From: Plicaturopsis crispa FD-325 SS-3
Lineage: Eukaryota > Basidiomycota > Agaricomycetes > Amylocorticiales > Amylocorticiaceae
Reading direction: 5' to 3'
NCBI GenBank assembly: GCA_000827205.1
Contig: KN832556.1
Span: 2,288,969-2,352,968, forward strand
Length of the DNA stretch: 64,000 nt
In this document: piece after piece, positions 24,129 to 35,470 of the stretch
Position numbering within the stretch: position 1 is the stretch's first letter
How the letters are laid out: each line of letters begins with the position of its first letter
Program-made: the position numbers and the translations under genes
The notes under the pieces: model-generated
What the model saw: the letters and a program-made list of their open reading frames with translations, nothing else
Databases searched by the model: none
Told to the model about the DNA's origin: nothing

Positions 24129-24751
24129 AAACACCTGTGAGCGTGTAGGCCTTTCGTTGAATACCCGGCGCGCCTATGAATGAAAGATTCCTGCGAAGCT
24201 CACCGAAATTGACTGCTCCACGTCAAGTCGTCTCCGAAAGACCGTCTCGCGGGAGATGTCGCAATTGTGCGTCCGAGCCGCACGAGGACCGCTTCCACGA
24301 CGGTGAAAGGTCCTGCTACAATCCAATCCAGGTCGTCGTAGACGTTGAAAAGAGCTGATGGGTGAATTATACCATGATCTCTTCCATGCCGTTGCTTTTG
24401 TTGACGAAATCAACAGTGTTATGAGCTAAAAGAAGGAGCAGCCTGGGAGCGCGTAATATAAGTCCTGAAATGCCATGTCCGGCGTCCTCGGTACCGCGAT
24501 GCTAGCGCGGCAACGCCAAGTGAGGAACAAGGACCCGGTACAGAATGGAGGTAAGTGCGAATGATGGTGTCTGTCTAGGAGAGACTAAGGACTCGGGGGC
24601 ACTATAGCTATCGATTATAAGCCGAGCCTCCGAGGACGGCAAACGACTAGTACAAAATGTATGTAGGGCGTATACATATCCACGCAATACACATCCTGAG
24701 ATATATCCACAAAGAAAGTCCCAGAACGACGAGGTCGCTATACCAGTACCC
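24129..24751 (-). promoter_or_regulatory. spacer and 5' leader of copy B
   Basis: The leader of copy B has a GGTGAG donor near 24195-24205 after a QSIS-coding end, and an acceptor at about 24133. The rest of the spacer (24360-24751) shows no gene and should hold the copy B promoter and the copy C 3' end. Confidence 0.4.
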
Positions 24752-26277
24752 TTATATGACCATCTCGCGCCCTAGAACCCCACGCATCCGGTCCTCAGTA
24801 TGTTCCGCTAACGGCAACGGTCCATTGTGAGCGAGTGAACTTCCCATTTCTTCCGCATCGCACTCGGGCCCCATAAAGACAGACGTAAACTGCCCATTCC
24901 CCGTAGATGTCGTGACGCTTTGAGATGAAGTACGCGCCGTGCGCAAGGGGATCGGTAGGTGTTGAAGGTTAAGGAGAACGCGGTAGCCCTGATATATCGG
25001 CACTGTATTCAGTCTACGCGAACGCCATGCAGGTAGGCGGGAACATACGCACCGAGAACGAAAACACGGAGATCAGCCACCTATTGACATGTAGCTATCA
25101 ATTCGTCCGGAAATACAATGAATTCCCGAGACTCACCCATATAAAAGTCTTACATGGGTACCGGCCGGACCGAGGAAAAGGCATGCATTCACCACGATAG
25201 TTACTGTGTGGTTATGAGTAAAGGCGACAGAACGAAATAAGTAGCATGGCTCACCGAATATTGCGAAGAATGCCCAAGTTCCGTCTCGCATCAGCAAAGT
25301 GAATATGCGCACATTTCCCCACCGATGTCGCACGGCCCGTATAAATTTAACGGCAGTAAATGCAAAAAGCATCGTCTGAAAGCTACAGAGGGCCAGGCTG
25401 GACCCATATGGAGTACGGATATACAGACAGAATTAGTATAGAGCATACACAATGAAAATACGTCTGCTTACCCTGTCAATGTAATGAGGATCGGGAAGTC
25501 CGTCACAATGCAGCTGCTGTCGTACATCACGGCAGGAATGTTCAGGCTGATGGCTACGAGCAGAACACATATTTCCACAATATACGACACGAGCAGGATA
25601 ATCTTCACTGCTCTGTTGTCGTTGTACAATGCATTGACTGCCGCAAAGGTCCAATTAACATTTATGAGGATAGATAGAAAGGTTGACTGACCTCTGAGAA
25701 AAAGGATATAGTCCACGGCTACAATGATCGTTACAGTGGCCACGTCTTGGAACGTCACCCAGATAAAACACTGGCGCGGGGTGAAATCAAATACCGCCAT
25801 GAACAACAGAGGTCTGGATTTTGAGAGGTAGGTTAGATGCGAGGGAAACAGGCGAACAGTTGACTGACATTTGCACAAGCATAGGGAAATATCGAACGAA
25901 AAAGTATAACAGTTTGACGAACGACCAGTTTCTTCTGCTCACAGAGGCATCGTTAACGTTGCAGTGAATTGCAACAAAGACGAATTTGCTTACGACCAGA
26001 TGAACTCAACCTGAGCAATGTTAGTCGCAGTGAATATATCGATAGCATTGTGACTCTTACCTCTTGATCAATAGTCAAGATTATATCGTAGATGAGGAAC
26101 ACGCACGAGGCAGCTGGTAAATCGATCCAATGTTGGTCAACCGCTAAAGCTATACGCTGGACACGTACCCGAGCTGCGGATAGCGGCTTGGCTTCCTAGT
26201 GTAGCCTGCGTCGAATCCACGGGCCCGCCCCCAAAGACCAATAGCGGCGGTGGCACATCGCTCGAGGTGGTGAGCAT
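24752..26277 (-). CDS. DUF6533-like 7TM protein, tandem copy C
   Basis: The third paralogue. Start MLTTSSDVPPPLLVFGGG (26277), then PVDSTQATLGSQAAIRSSG. The exon order matches copies A and B: KLLYFFVRYFP-type helix 2, FIWVTFQDVATVTIIVAVDY, VKIILLVSYIVEICVLLVA, then GTWAFFAIFGEPCYLF and a last helix with THVRLLYG. The tail is GYRVLLNLQHLPIPLRTA, NGQFTSVFMGPE, and it ends LGREMVI. The C-terminal QFTSVFM block is shared by all three copies, so the cytosolic tail is under some constraint. Its leader is interrupted differently from copies A and B in the outermost exon. It is the most diverged of the three by eye. Unknown function. Confidence 0.78.
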
Positions 26278-26696
26278 ACACACCTACAACTCAAGTCATT
26301 CGTTGACGCCGGCCGGATGTATACTGCGAAACTCACCGAAACCAATTGTCCCGTCTGACTTCGTGTCTGACTTTAAGCCCCGTCAGGTTGTCTCCGGGCG
26401 TCCCTCTCGCGGGAGAGGTAGGTTTGTGTTCGAGCCCCTTCCACGTTATGTGGCGGTTCCGAGTCTGCAACAATCAAGCTAGATGAGAGTCGACGTTCAA
26501 GGAAGGAACTGCTCACGTACCTCTGCTCCAATTCCTCACCGATTTTTGAACCAAGAGATGTGCCTGTCCGTACAACACCGGCAATAAACACTACCATCAA
26601 GGCCTGACAGGCCTGATTGTGAGTGTAAAGGAAGAAGCAGTCCGACTCTTCGGACTGAGCAGCCCTTAATCAAGTTACAGCACTCCAAGTCTACAA
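26278..26696. other. upstream region of copy C
   Basis: It contains the conserved GGTGAG leader donor (near 26335) of copy C and promoter sequence. The last eight bases (26689-26696, GTCTACAA) are the left target-site duplicate of the adjacent MITE. Confidence 0.45.
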
Positions 26697-27044
26697 AGGA
26701 CCCCGGACAATACCTTCAGAGGCTAGATCAGATTTTGGCCAAAATCTCACTTTTTGTCCTGCAGAAAATCGTCCATATTTTGGGGAATCTTGTCCGAATT
26801 TTCGACTAGCCTAAGGATTTTTCAGCCACAAATTACTATATATGGAAGGTAATTTTCAAAAACTCCGGCCCTTCGGGCCTTTTTGCCCAAAACGCATCTA
26901 AAATCTGGGTTTGTGTCCGTTTTTTATCAGGCCTTCCCGAAAATCGACCCTCGATTTGTCCGCTCACGAACAGGCCTCAAGCTGGAAAAATCGATTTTTT
27001 GTCCGTGCTATAATCCAGCCTCTGCAGGCATTGTCCGGGGTCCT
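26697..27044. mobile_element. non-autonomous hAT-like MITE (348 bp)
   Basis: The ends are near-perfect inverted repeats: AGGACCCCGGACAATACC at the left and, read on the minus strand, AGGACCCCGGACAATGCC at the right. About 29 of the first 32 bases match. The element is flanked by an exact 8-bp direct repeat GTCTACAA at 26689-26696 and 27045-27052, the duplication length made by hAT transposases. The interior is AT-rich with oligo-T runs and codes for nothing. It sits between 7TM copy C and the MBD4-type glycosylase gene. Family level (hAT) rests on the 8-bp duplication only. Confidence 0.8.
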
Positions 27045-27120
27045 GTCTACAACCACCACTACACTGCAACGCTAGCACTGTTACACTCACCAACATCTCG
27101 TCAACACTACTGTCAGCTCA

Positions 27121-28233
27121 ATGTCTGAATTGCTGCGTACTCCTCGAAAAAGGGTCTCAACAAAGGTGACGGTTTCGCCGTACTTTTCGCCGTCGTCCGT
27201 GCGGACGCGGACAGAGCCCTCCGGTACGGATGACGCCTCTACCGTGCAAGCACCATGTCTGGCCGATGGGAAGGTCGTATTGTCGAGATACTTCACGCCT
27301 TCCCCCGAACGGAAACGCGTTAATCGACATACAAGTCCGATAGTCGCTTCCAATGGAAAAGGGTCGACAGTATCAGTGGTGCCCCCGTTTTGCACTCCTG
27401 GATCACGTCTTCGCGTTGACGAGTGCGATGACCTTGAGGCGATGCTAGCTCAACTACCCCCAGAATGTCAGGATCCTCGATTTCTACCATACTTTGAGCA
27501 CTTTATGTGCTTGTACCGCGAACTCTCTTCGGCTAAGCCAATTCTCATTCAAGGTGACGTCTTTCTCCATACTACTGTATTGATCTTCAACGCTGACTCC
27601 CACCATCCTTAGAAACTGTCGCTGATGATCCATGGAAAATCATCATCGCCACCGTTCTGCTCAACAAGACGACCGGACGAGCTGCCATACCCGTGTTTCG
27701 TTCCCTCATCGCGCTATACCCGGACCCACAGGCCCTTGCGAATGCATCCGTGGATGATTTGGCCGCCCTCCTCCAACCACTTGGCCTATTCAATATCCGA
27801 GCGAAACGCTTGATAGACATCTCCAAGGTCTATATTGCCGATCCTCCTGACCCCGGGCGTCTTCGGGTTTCAAAAAATAAGTTGTACATCCCCGTGGAGA
27901 AGCATATCAGCCCGTCGCCTCTGCCGTACCCTCCCACACCTATTTCCCATATTCCGGGGACGGGCCCATATGCCCTGGATTCCTACCGCATCTTCTGCGG
28001 GAAGGACGACGAGTGGATGCAAGTGCTGCCCTCTGACAAAGAGCTGATACGATATCTGGTGCGTTTGAGCCTGCATTTGACAATGAGAAAGGCATGCTCA
28101 ATGTTCCTATCAGAAGTGGAAGTGGGCTTACGACAAGGGAATGCGCTGGTTCGCAGGAGCCGGGGCTTGCGGCGATGTCGATCATGACTATCTTGTGGAA
28201 CTAACCACTGACTTGAATAACACAATCCCGTAG
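27121..28233 (+). CDS. MBD4-type HhH-GPD DNA glycosylase
   Basis: Three exons (27121-27553, 27613-28058, 28114-28233) give exactly 333 codons. The catalytic domain matches MBD4: DPWKIIIATVLLNKTTGRAA, then LLQPLGLFNIRAKRLI and the helix-hairpin-helix glycine loop ISHIPGTGPYALDSYRIFC. The Asp of LDSYRIFC corresponds to the catalytic Asp of MBD4. EWMQVLPSDKELIRYLKWKW follows. MBD4 removes T or U from G mismatches made by deamination of (methyl)cytosine. No methyl-CpG-binding domain precedes it. The N-terminus is basic and disordered with two similar motifs, SPYFSP and SRYFTP; SPYFS-like motifs also occur before the MBD4 catalytic domain. A MITE ends 76 bp upstream of the ATG, so the core promoter lies in or at that element. 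Confidence 0.9.
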
Positions 28234-28602
28234 GATGCTACTTCACTACTTAGGCGTAAGAAACGTTAATGTGAGTATCGTAGTTCTGCTCGAATCGATT
28301 GCCGCTGTCTCATCTTCAGCATACAGTACTTAGATCATAATGTACACGATGTCGATAAAATTGTGCACGCAAGGTTCGCCGCGTAAGACCCATTCATAGT
28401 GTCCTTCTACACGCAGAGTTCATACGCGACCCTCGGGCATCATATGACTGTATGGAACTCTATGCACCAATTTCAAATCGGACGGATGAACAGCGAGATG
28501 ATCAGAGAGCACTGGCGCTGTTGTGAGTCGGATTCGACGTCCGTGAATACACAAGTTTGGTATGGTACGAAAGACCCACACACGACGAGCGAAGAGACAG
28601 GA
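28234..28602. other. convergent intergenic region
   Basis: About 370 bases between the 3' ends of the glycosylase gene and the minus-strand gene that follows. No gene is supported. Confidence 0.4.
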
Positions 28603-29627
28603 TCAATCTCCCCAGCTCCGTGCGATCGAGCCGGCATCCTCGATCTTGAACACAGGCACCTTGGACTCGGCTGCCGCAGATAGCGTGAACGTAGGCGTCG
28701 TTCCCACCTCCTCGTCTCCCGAGTACACGGGTGACAGTTTATTGGGAGCATCTGGAGACTCTTGCTCCTCTTCTGTACCTGCACATCGACCATATGAGCA
28801 AGAGACCAAAAGGCTATGTGGCATGGGGACATACCATCCATGTCTGCATTCACTCCCGTGGAGCTCTCGTCCCGCGCACTGCGCCCCCTGGTCCGGCCCC
28901 GGCCCCGCGTCAATCTGCCCGTCCCAAGGCCCGCACCTGTCCCTGACCCGGACCGCACGAGTCTCACGTTCAGTATCGGATTTCGCATCAAGCTGGGCCC
29001 CTCGTCGACATCTATCGACTGCGTAGATAACGACATGGAGGGTTGCGGAGAAGGCGAAGGCGGCCCGGAATGGTATTGGTACTGGTCGTTGTGTTGATAT
29101 ATAGACGCGGAGTGGTTGGACGCGATGGTCGAGCGCGACTGGTTCAAAGACCCAGAATGTGACCGATGCGACATAGACCGGGAGCCGAACGGGTGGGAGG
29201 TTGGCTGGTTGTGGAGATTGAAGGGAACGTGAGCGTTCACATTCACCATTTTGCTGTGTATGAGGCCTCGGTCAACAAAAGACGCGCCAAGCGCGAGCTG
29301 AGAGTACATACCCCTCTTTCGAACGGACAATCGTCCCGAGACGGTCCTTGAGGTTTTGGCGGTCAACGACAACCACGTCTGATATCGTTCTGCGGTGACG
29401 CGCATTCCATTGTCAATATCCCAATATCGCGTCCGGAACTTGGGTGTCTGTACTCACTGAGGTGCATCATTGACAGCAGGTATCAGGCGCTCATGCTCAT
29501 CCGGCCTTCCTTCGTCCTGCAAACGCGATTAGCCCGCCTAACGAACTCCTTTATCGCGCGCGGAACTCACAGAGCTACCAGATCTTGAACGGAGACAGCA
29601 AAACACCTGGCTAAGAACCGAGGCCAT
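28603..29627 (-). CDS. conserved-looking unknown protein with N-terminal Cys pair
   Basis: Exons on the minus strand (29627-29571, 29516-29458, 29389-29312, then a long exon from about 29258 and a last exon to 28603) join in frame. The product starts MASVLSQVFCCLRSRSGSSD, with a CC pair near the N-terminus suitable for palmitoylation. ERLIPAVND follows, then DRQNLKDRLGTIVRSKEGKM, VNVNAHVPFNLHNQP, a Ser/Gln/Tyr-rich disordered region, an RGRGRTRGRS patch and an acidic end closing FKIEDAGSIARSWGD. The VRSKEGKMVNVN block and terminal SWGD look constrained. The N-terminus and an LIP motif recall LAMTOR1/Ego1-type lysosomal or vacuolar anchors, but this resemblance is weak. No transmembrane segment. 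Splice-consistent frames support a real gene; the function is not known. Confidence 0.6.
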
Positions 29628-32600
29628 GCAGGCTTGATCCCGTGTAGAATAGGGCGTACGCTCGACTCGGGAGGGCAGGAGATGAAATGCGTTGTTGTGG
29701 TTGAGAGCAAAATTCGAAATGAAAGAAAAGATAATGAAAAGGCGCGGTGATACCTTCTCGGTCGGATATGACCTTGCGGGCGGACGGATCACTCGGTAAC
29801 GCGGTAACTCACGCCTTATCTGGTTCCGTCTCTGAGCTTCACTGATAAGTTCGTTACGGCGCTGCAAGGGCTCCCGCTAAAAATCTGAAAACATGTTACA
29901 GGTAATCCAGATACTTGCCGGAAACTGGCCGTGCGGGTTTGCATGTACTACGCCGTGCGATGCAGCCTGACAGAGGGCTCCTCATTACCCCGCACCACTC
30001 ATTCCCATCTCCATTCTGAACCATGCTTTTCGCCCGATAGCGTCCAGCGCCTGCACCATTTCACGCATGTTCGCCACCTCACGGAGCCCAATTTTAGCGC
30101 CCGCGACGCGTCCGGAGCTTGGGGAAATAGGTTGCGTATCCACATGATGGAATTCTAGGTATCGTAAATCTACGCCGCGTCCGTGTTCATGAATGTTCTT
30201 CATCGCTCGGATAGTCTGCATAAAAACGCACCTCGAGCGTCCTCAAGGAAATACGAAAGCGATTCTCGTTCTGCTTCGACGACAAGGACGCCAGGCTTGC
30301 CTTTCTACTTGGTAGCGTAGGACCCGCTCGGTGAACTGCTCGCGAATACACATCTGCATTGCGACTTGCCTTGACCAGGCCTGAAATGCCATGAGACTCG
30401 GCACTGTTGCTCAGTTTCCGGAATTTCGCAGCATTTACAATGTCTACACAGTTTTCAGCATACGTGTTCAAACAACAGGAAATGAAGCGTACGATGCATG
30501 CGGCACAAGCATATGCAAAGCTGAGACGGTGATAGGGACATCGGTGGTGGCTGATATTGTGTATCTTACAGTGTAGCGTCATGCCTCGAGCCGGTTGTGG
30601 ACAACGATACGGTACAAATTCATTCGTAACAAAGCTGTCCGATTCACATGGCATATAAAAGTTGGCTTTTAAGCTTTACAATTTACGAGCATCACAAACG
30701 GAAATTGCAATTATGATGGTCAGAGGCGGAGGAGTGTGTCGCCAACGTGGGGCTACGAAAATTACAGGTTCTCCGCAAGCGGCTTCACAGTCAAGCAACG
30801 TCAGCAAGTACACACCGTTAGAGGCAAGGATGCATAGCATTACATAGCATAGCAGCCTTGAATGCGCAGAAGGTCGCCGGAAATATTCATGGGTGAATGA
30901 AGAGGTGAATCCATGGAATTATGTGAGTAAGCATGCAGCAAACTTGCGTGCAGACTAAGCAAGTTCCCGCCACACGTGCGACAAAAGGGTTCGACTAGGC
31001 CTCCTGCGCCGAGTCGTACGACGCGTTTACCGGCGGAGAACAGGTGTGAGGGCGATGCGTGCGCAAGAGGAGGCCGAAACCTGGGTGTGCGCTCTTAGAT
31101 CCATTTCGGGCGGGAGCTGAATATGAAGCGCGAACGAGCGAAGTCCGAGGAGTCTTCGAGAAGCGCATAGAGCGTAGCTTGGGCGTCTCTCGTGCGGTGA
31201 GAACAGTGGTGTCGCCATAGTTAGGCCTCGAGGTTCAAAACGGGTAGTGGTGGGAACGCTTGGAACGCAGGCTCGTGGTCGTCGGTGCCGCAGGAAGAAC
31301 GAACCTGATGCTCGGTACATCCGTCAATAGCCGCAGGAGCGCTAGTACCAGGAAAACAAGCGTCCTTAGGCAAGATTCTAGCGGTCGTCCGTGTGGCCTA
31401 CAACGATGAATGAGTGAAGGGAATTTATCGGATTTTAGTGGAGTAAAAACAAAAAATCGCCCCACAACTCGTACGGACGATTGGGATAGCAAAGCCACCG
31501 TGGACCAAGCCCAGCGACATCTGGTGACTATTTGAGCCGCAGAAGTAGTAGGAATAAGCGTTCAATCTCACCGATGCACCCAAAGTGGTGCTCGAGGATT
31601 CCCCGCACCCACAGAAGGCCCTCCAGCTATTGAACGCGGAAGCGCGCGTGTGATATGCACTATCTCCGGGCGGTGGGTGTAGCTGGTGATGCACGGATAA
31701 TCCTGCCTGAAGAGGCGCGAACATGAAAGACTTCCCTCGACGGAAGTCCCACCAGTGTCTTCTATCGCCACGCGCGCGCGAGGAAGAAGGCGGGGACAGT
31801 TCCCCGGGAGATTGAAAACGGACGCTGTGAGGGCTTTCAGTGCTGGGGACGAGAAGGGAGATCCTGGTGGACGAATTATATATCTATGCCGAAATCGTGG
31901 GCCGGTGTTGCGCGCATATCGACGATAAGGGCTCGTCGGGGAGCGTTGCCTCCAAACAACAGAGGACGCTAGATATTTTGAGTGGAAGGAGTTAGCGCTG
32001 AGATAGATAAGTAGTAAGCAATAGAACGGACAAACTTCGATAATTTCAGGCTGTGCCCGTGGCACAAGATGCCTGAGGTGGGTATCGCTGGTGAGAACAC
32101 TTCGTCGAGCGCACGTAAACGCGCCGCCTTCATCCAAAGACCCCTGTGGCGCAGGGAATACTTGGGACATTTCCAATGCAAGAGACACGCGCAGGTCACG
32201 CGAAGCGCAAAGTGATGTCTGGAACCGGAGTCAAAGAGTGACCGAAATGAGGGAAACTCGATAAAAAAGGACCTGGGCTTGAGGCTCGCAGGAGAGCGAA
32301 GAATGTGTAAGGCTTGCTTCCCGCGGGAAAAGATGGTGGGTTATTCGCGCCTATATTCTCGGAAGATGCAGAGTGGCATGGCGGATTCCCCCGCGGAGAT
32401 CGGTGTCGATCGATTATTGCGGGACAGATTTGGCAGAGGGGAGAGTAAACGAGTCTTATTCGATCGTGATCCCACGAACCTGATCGAACTAAACTGCCGC
32501 GAACTCGCTCAAACGGGGTGGGCCCAGGCTCACCAGAGATCGAAGACGCTTGATAAGATTCGGTTCACCTGTGTTTGGCTACATTTGGTATAATGACTAA

Positions 32601-33344
32601 GCACAGACAATATGCTCAGAAACACAAATACAGCTCATTGTCTACACGAACTTAACAAGTGTAAATACTGTGGAAATTGTCCCTTTCTAGACTGCCAAGG
32701 GCTTCGACTTGAGGCGCTTCGTGCGTCGTCAAAGATCTGTGAAGTGGACTTTGACTTGTATTCTTTTCTTCGGACACTGCGAGCCTAGCGGTTAGAAAGG
32801 CTTTGCCTTCACTGGCAATGCCTGCAAACGATGGTATTCACCGCTAAGTCCTGTGTCACCCATTACTTGGGCTACTAAAGCCTTAACACTAGTCACCCCA
32901 CCCGTGTTCCATATAGTATTGCAATACACATAGTATAGGCAGTTGTCCGTTGCGACACTCTACTACTATTAGCCTATGTTACACGGCCCCTTCACGGTGA
33001 GCAAGCTCTATAGGAAGCATCGACTTAAGACAAGTTTTATCTTCGCCACAGCAGCTCTGCAATTCTCCAGGAAGAGATGGACACGGTTAGCCTTCAAATT
33101 CCACGGTTTGCAAGGCTTTTTCACTGTGGCGCAAAGGTTCTGTACCCTCAAGCCGCTGCAATTTGGTAGGACTTAGATTTTGGCCTTGCACTTCTCATCC
33201 TACTCGGCGACTGCGACAGAGGTCAGTTTCACTTATATCTCCAATGGCTCGTATGAGCGACTAACAGCCTAACCCTTCCCTTCATTTCCTCGCCATTCAT
33301 TTTCTTTGTCGCCTCCCCGTTGCACAGTTCAGCGCTATTCTTTG
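29628..33344. other. 3.7 kb without a convincing gene
   Basis: Open frames exist (for example minus strand 30187-30654 and 31568-32188, plus strand 32279-32593) but none shows a recognisable domain, good splice continuity or consistent composition. A short exon-like piece on the minus strand (29944-29815, QRRNELISEAQRRNQIRR) has splice signals on both sides and a basic, bHLH-like look but joins to nothing. The interval 32600-33340 is AT-richer and appears non-coding. Confidence 0.4.
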
Positions 33345-35054
33345 ATGTTCTCTCTGTCCCCACCTCGCAGTCGTCCTCATCCCCGTCGCGGGAGTATGTA
33401 CCTTGCGCGGACTCCTCGAGGGATCCCTAGCGATCTTGGCTTCCTTGATTATAGGCTAGAGGTCCGCCTCTGTAAAGCTCTGAAGCGCGCAAATGCTGAG
33501 GGACGTCTCCTTACCTTCGATGCTCAGGAAACCCGTGACTGGGTCCCTTGGATCCGGTATGTGGATTATCTTGGTTCATCTTACTCTCTTAGACTGATGT
33601 ACCCTTTCCAGGCCTACTCATGGTGTCAATGGGACCATCCCGTACGCCGCTACGGGCTTTGAAAGCTCACCCGGTTATGTTGCGCCACGCTGCCCGCACT
33701 CAGCAAATCCCCACCGTGATGCCGCCAGTTGCATCATGGTGGTAAAAGCGACTAAAACTCAAGGCAAGCCAACGCAAAACTATTTTCAAGCCGTCCACGA
33801 TTATCATTCGTGTCCTTATAAGAGTATGTTCTCTGTTTATTTGTATTCAATTTAACCCGCCATAACTTGCTAATAAATCAACAGTGATCATTCCATCGCA
33901 TCGCGCCCTTCCCCTGCCTCCCTCCAGCTGTATGACTTGTCGCCCTTCACCTACGCAATATGATCACTTACCCTCTTACTCCTAGTCACCGACGATGAAG
34001 ATGCAGAGTGCACAACCAGAGATTGTGAGTGCTTTTCATCATTTACCAGCTTGCTGACAGAATAACTCATGAGCAACAGCATCTCCTCCGCCGGCGTCGT
34101 CTCAGAGCATGAGCCAGGCCTCAGCGGGCTCGTCCGAGCTTTCCGCTTCATCGCGCGATGAGATATGGCGCCCCAATAGCTATTTTAACCGCGAGACGGC
34201 ACAAAAACGGGCACAACCCGGTAAGCTGTCTTTTTTCCTTGTTGTGCTAGTGATTGCTGTATACTTACATTCTTCTTTCTCTGTAGATTATGCCTTGGTC
34301 ATGGCCTACCTTGACGAAGAGTTTGACCGCGCCCAGAAGCAGTGTAAGCAGAACATAAGTACCTTTGAATCTTTTTTACCTTGCTAACGAAAGAATTCAG
34401 ACTGCGGTCCTACTAGTATAGACCTTACCCTCCCGATGCTCGACCCATATCGTACCGAAAAATGGCCCGTTGATATGCGAAACTTCTCTGCGCCTATTGG
34501 CCATCTGCTTAGGCAGCTGAACTCGAACATCGGCGTCACCCCACAACATATCCTCCTTATCTCGGACGACATGGTGACGTGTGTTGGCTGCAGGTGCTGT
34601 TTTTCTTTCCGTGGATACAGGGACCATGTGTCCATTGTCGACGGGAACTGCGGAAACACCGACATTTTCATAATCGGTGCGTTTTCTTATCCTCATTTCT
34701 ATACTACTCTGACTGAGACTTCTCTGTTCAGTGCCCTCTCCCGAATCGGTCAAGCGCATCCCCGAGAACCACCACCTACTCAGGCCTTACAGGCCTGAGT
34801 ACCCATCGCAGTTGAAAAACATTGCGGATTGCATTCAGTCAATTGTGGGTCGGGCTTGGCTCGATTACAACTCACATGTAGGCGTTCCACGGGACGTCTA
34901 CTCCTTCATTTTTGGAACAAGGGTCCATTGTGAAGCATGCAACCGTGTGCGCTCATTTGCAGGACACGGCGCTCACAATGCCCCCGATGGGAGCTGTACG
35001 GTTGTCGGTAGGATCGATCGCGGTGACGGAGAGGACGAGGATGATGAGGAGTAA
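33345..35054 (+). CDS. unrecognised protein with duplicated C-x2-C-x11-H-x6-7-C motif
   Basis: About seven exons connect in frame with normal short introns. The N-terminal part (MYLARTPRGIPSDLGF, RLEVRLCKALKRANAEG, YAATGFESSPGY) is followed by a Ser-rich linker (PPPASSQSMSQASAGSS), and EIWRPNSYFNRETAQKRAQP precedes an acidic segment. The C-terminal half holds two related blocks about 110 residues apart: CVGCRCCFSFRGYRDH...DGNC and CEACNRVRSFAGHGAH...DGSC. Both fit C-x2-C-x11-H-x6-7-C with shared SFxG and DGxC, a likely zinc-binding fold present twice. The protein ends in an acidic tail DGEDEDDEE. I know no family with this layout. The start may instead be the in-frame ATG at 33396. The intron near 33930-33985 is needed to avoid a stop and is inferred. 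Confidence 0.65.
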
Positions 35055-35470
35055 GCTATTCAGCGTTCTATACTTGCATATATAACATGTCTACTCTTTT
35101 TGGTTTGCTTCCCGATCGTTCAGAACACGAGCACTTTCTTTCTTGACGGACGCCATTCATGTATATATACCTAGCTTTACAGTTCACTGTACACATTGCC
35201 TGGTCTTCAAATAGCTTCGACGTTCTTGTCAGCCATAGTCAGCAGCTCCCCGTCTTCCCGTGCCCTCACTCTCCACCCGTATGCAATGCATCCACTCTTT
35301 CTACGCTCCATCACTCCATTTCTCCTCAGTGAATGGCGCACCGTGACTTACCCACTGTTCGCAGAGCCGCGTCTGCAGGGGAAACACCTCCGCATTGAGT
35401 GCAGCACAGCGGCAATGGCGTACTCGTACATGTTTGATGTCGTCGCAAGGTTTTGTGCGGGGGCGGTGTG
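35055..35470. other. no gene seen
   Basis: Downstream flank of the zinc-motif gene. Open frames on both strands have no recognisable content. Confidence 0.35.

Noticed and set aside
29815-29944. bHLH-like exon on the minus strand (QRRNELISEAQRRNQIRR)
   Set aside because: It has splice signals on both sides and an upstream ATG (29944), but no helix-loop-helix continuation could be found downstream in any frame.
30187-32188. Minus-strand open frames of 155-206 codons
   Set aside because: No domain, no splice continuity and mixed low-complexity composition; open frames of this size occur by chance in GC-rich sequence.
34775-34805. Inverted repeat AGGCCT...AGGCCT in the zinc-motif gene
   Set aside because: Short arms inside coding sequence with no flanking duplication; probably chance.
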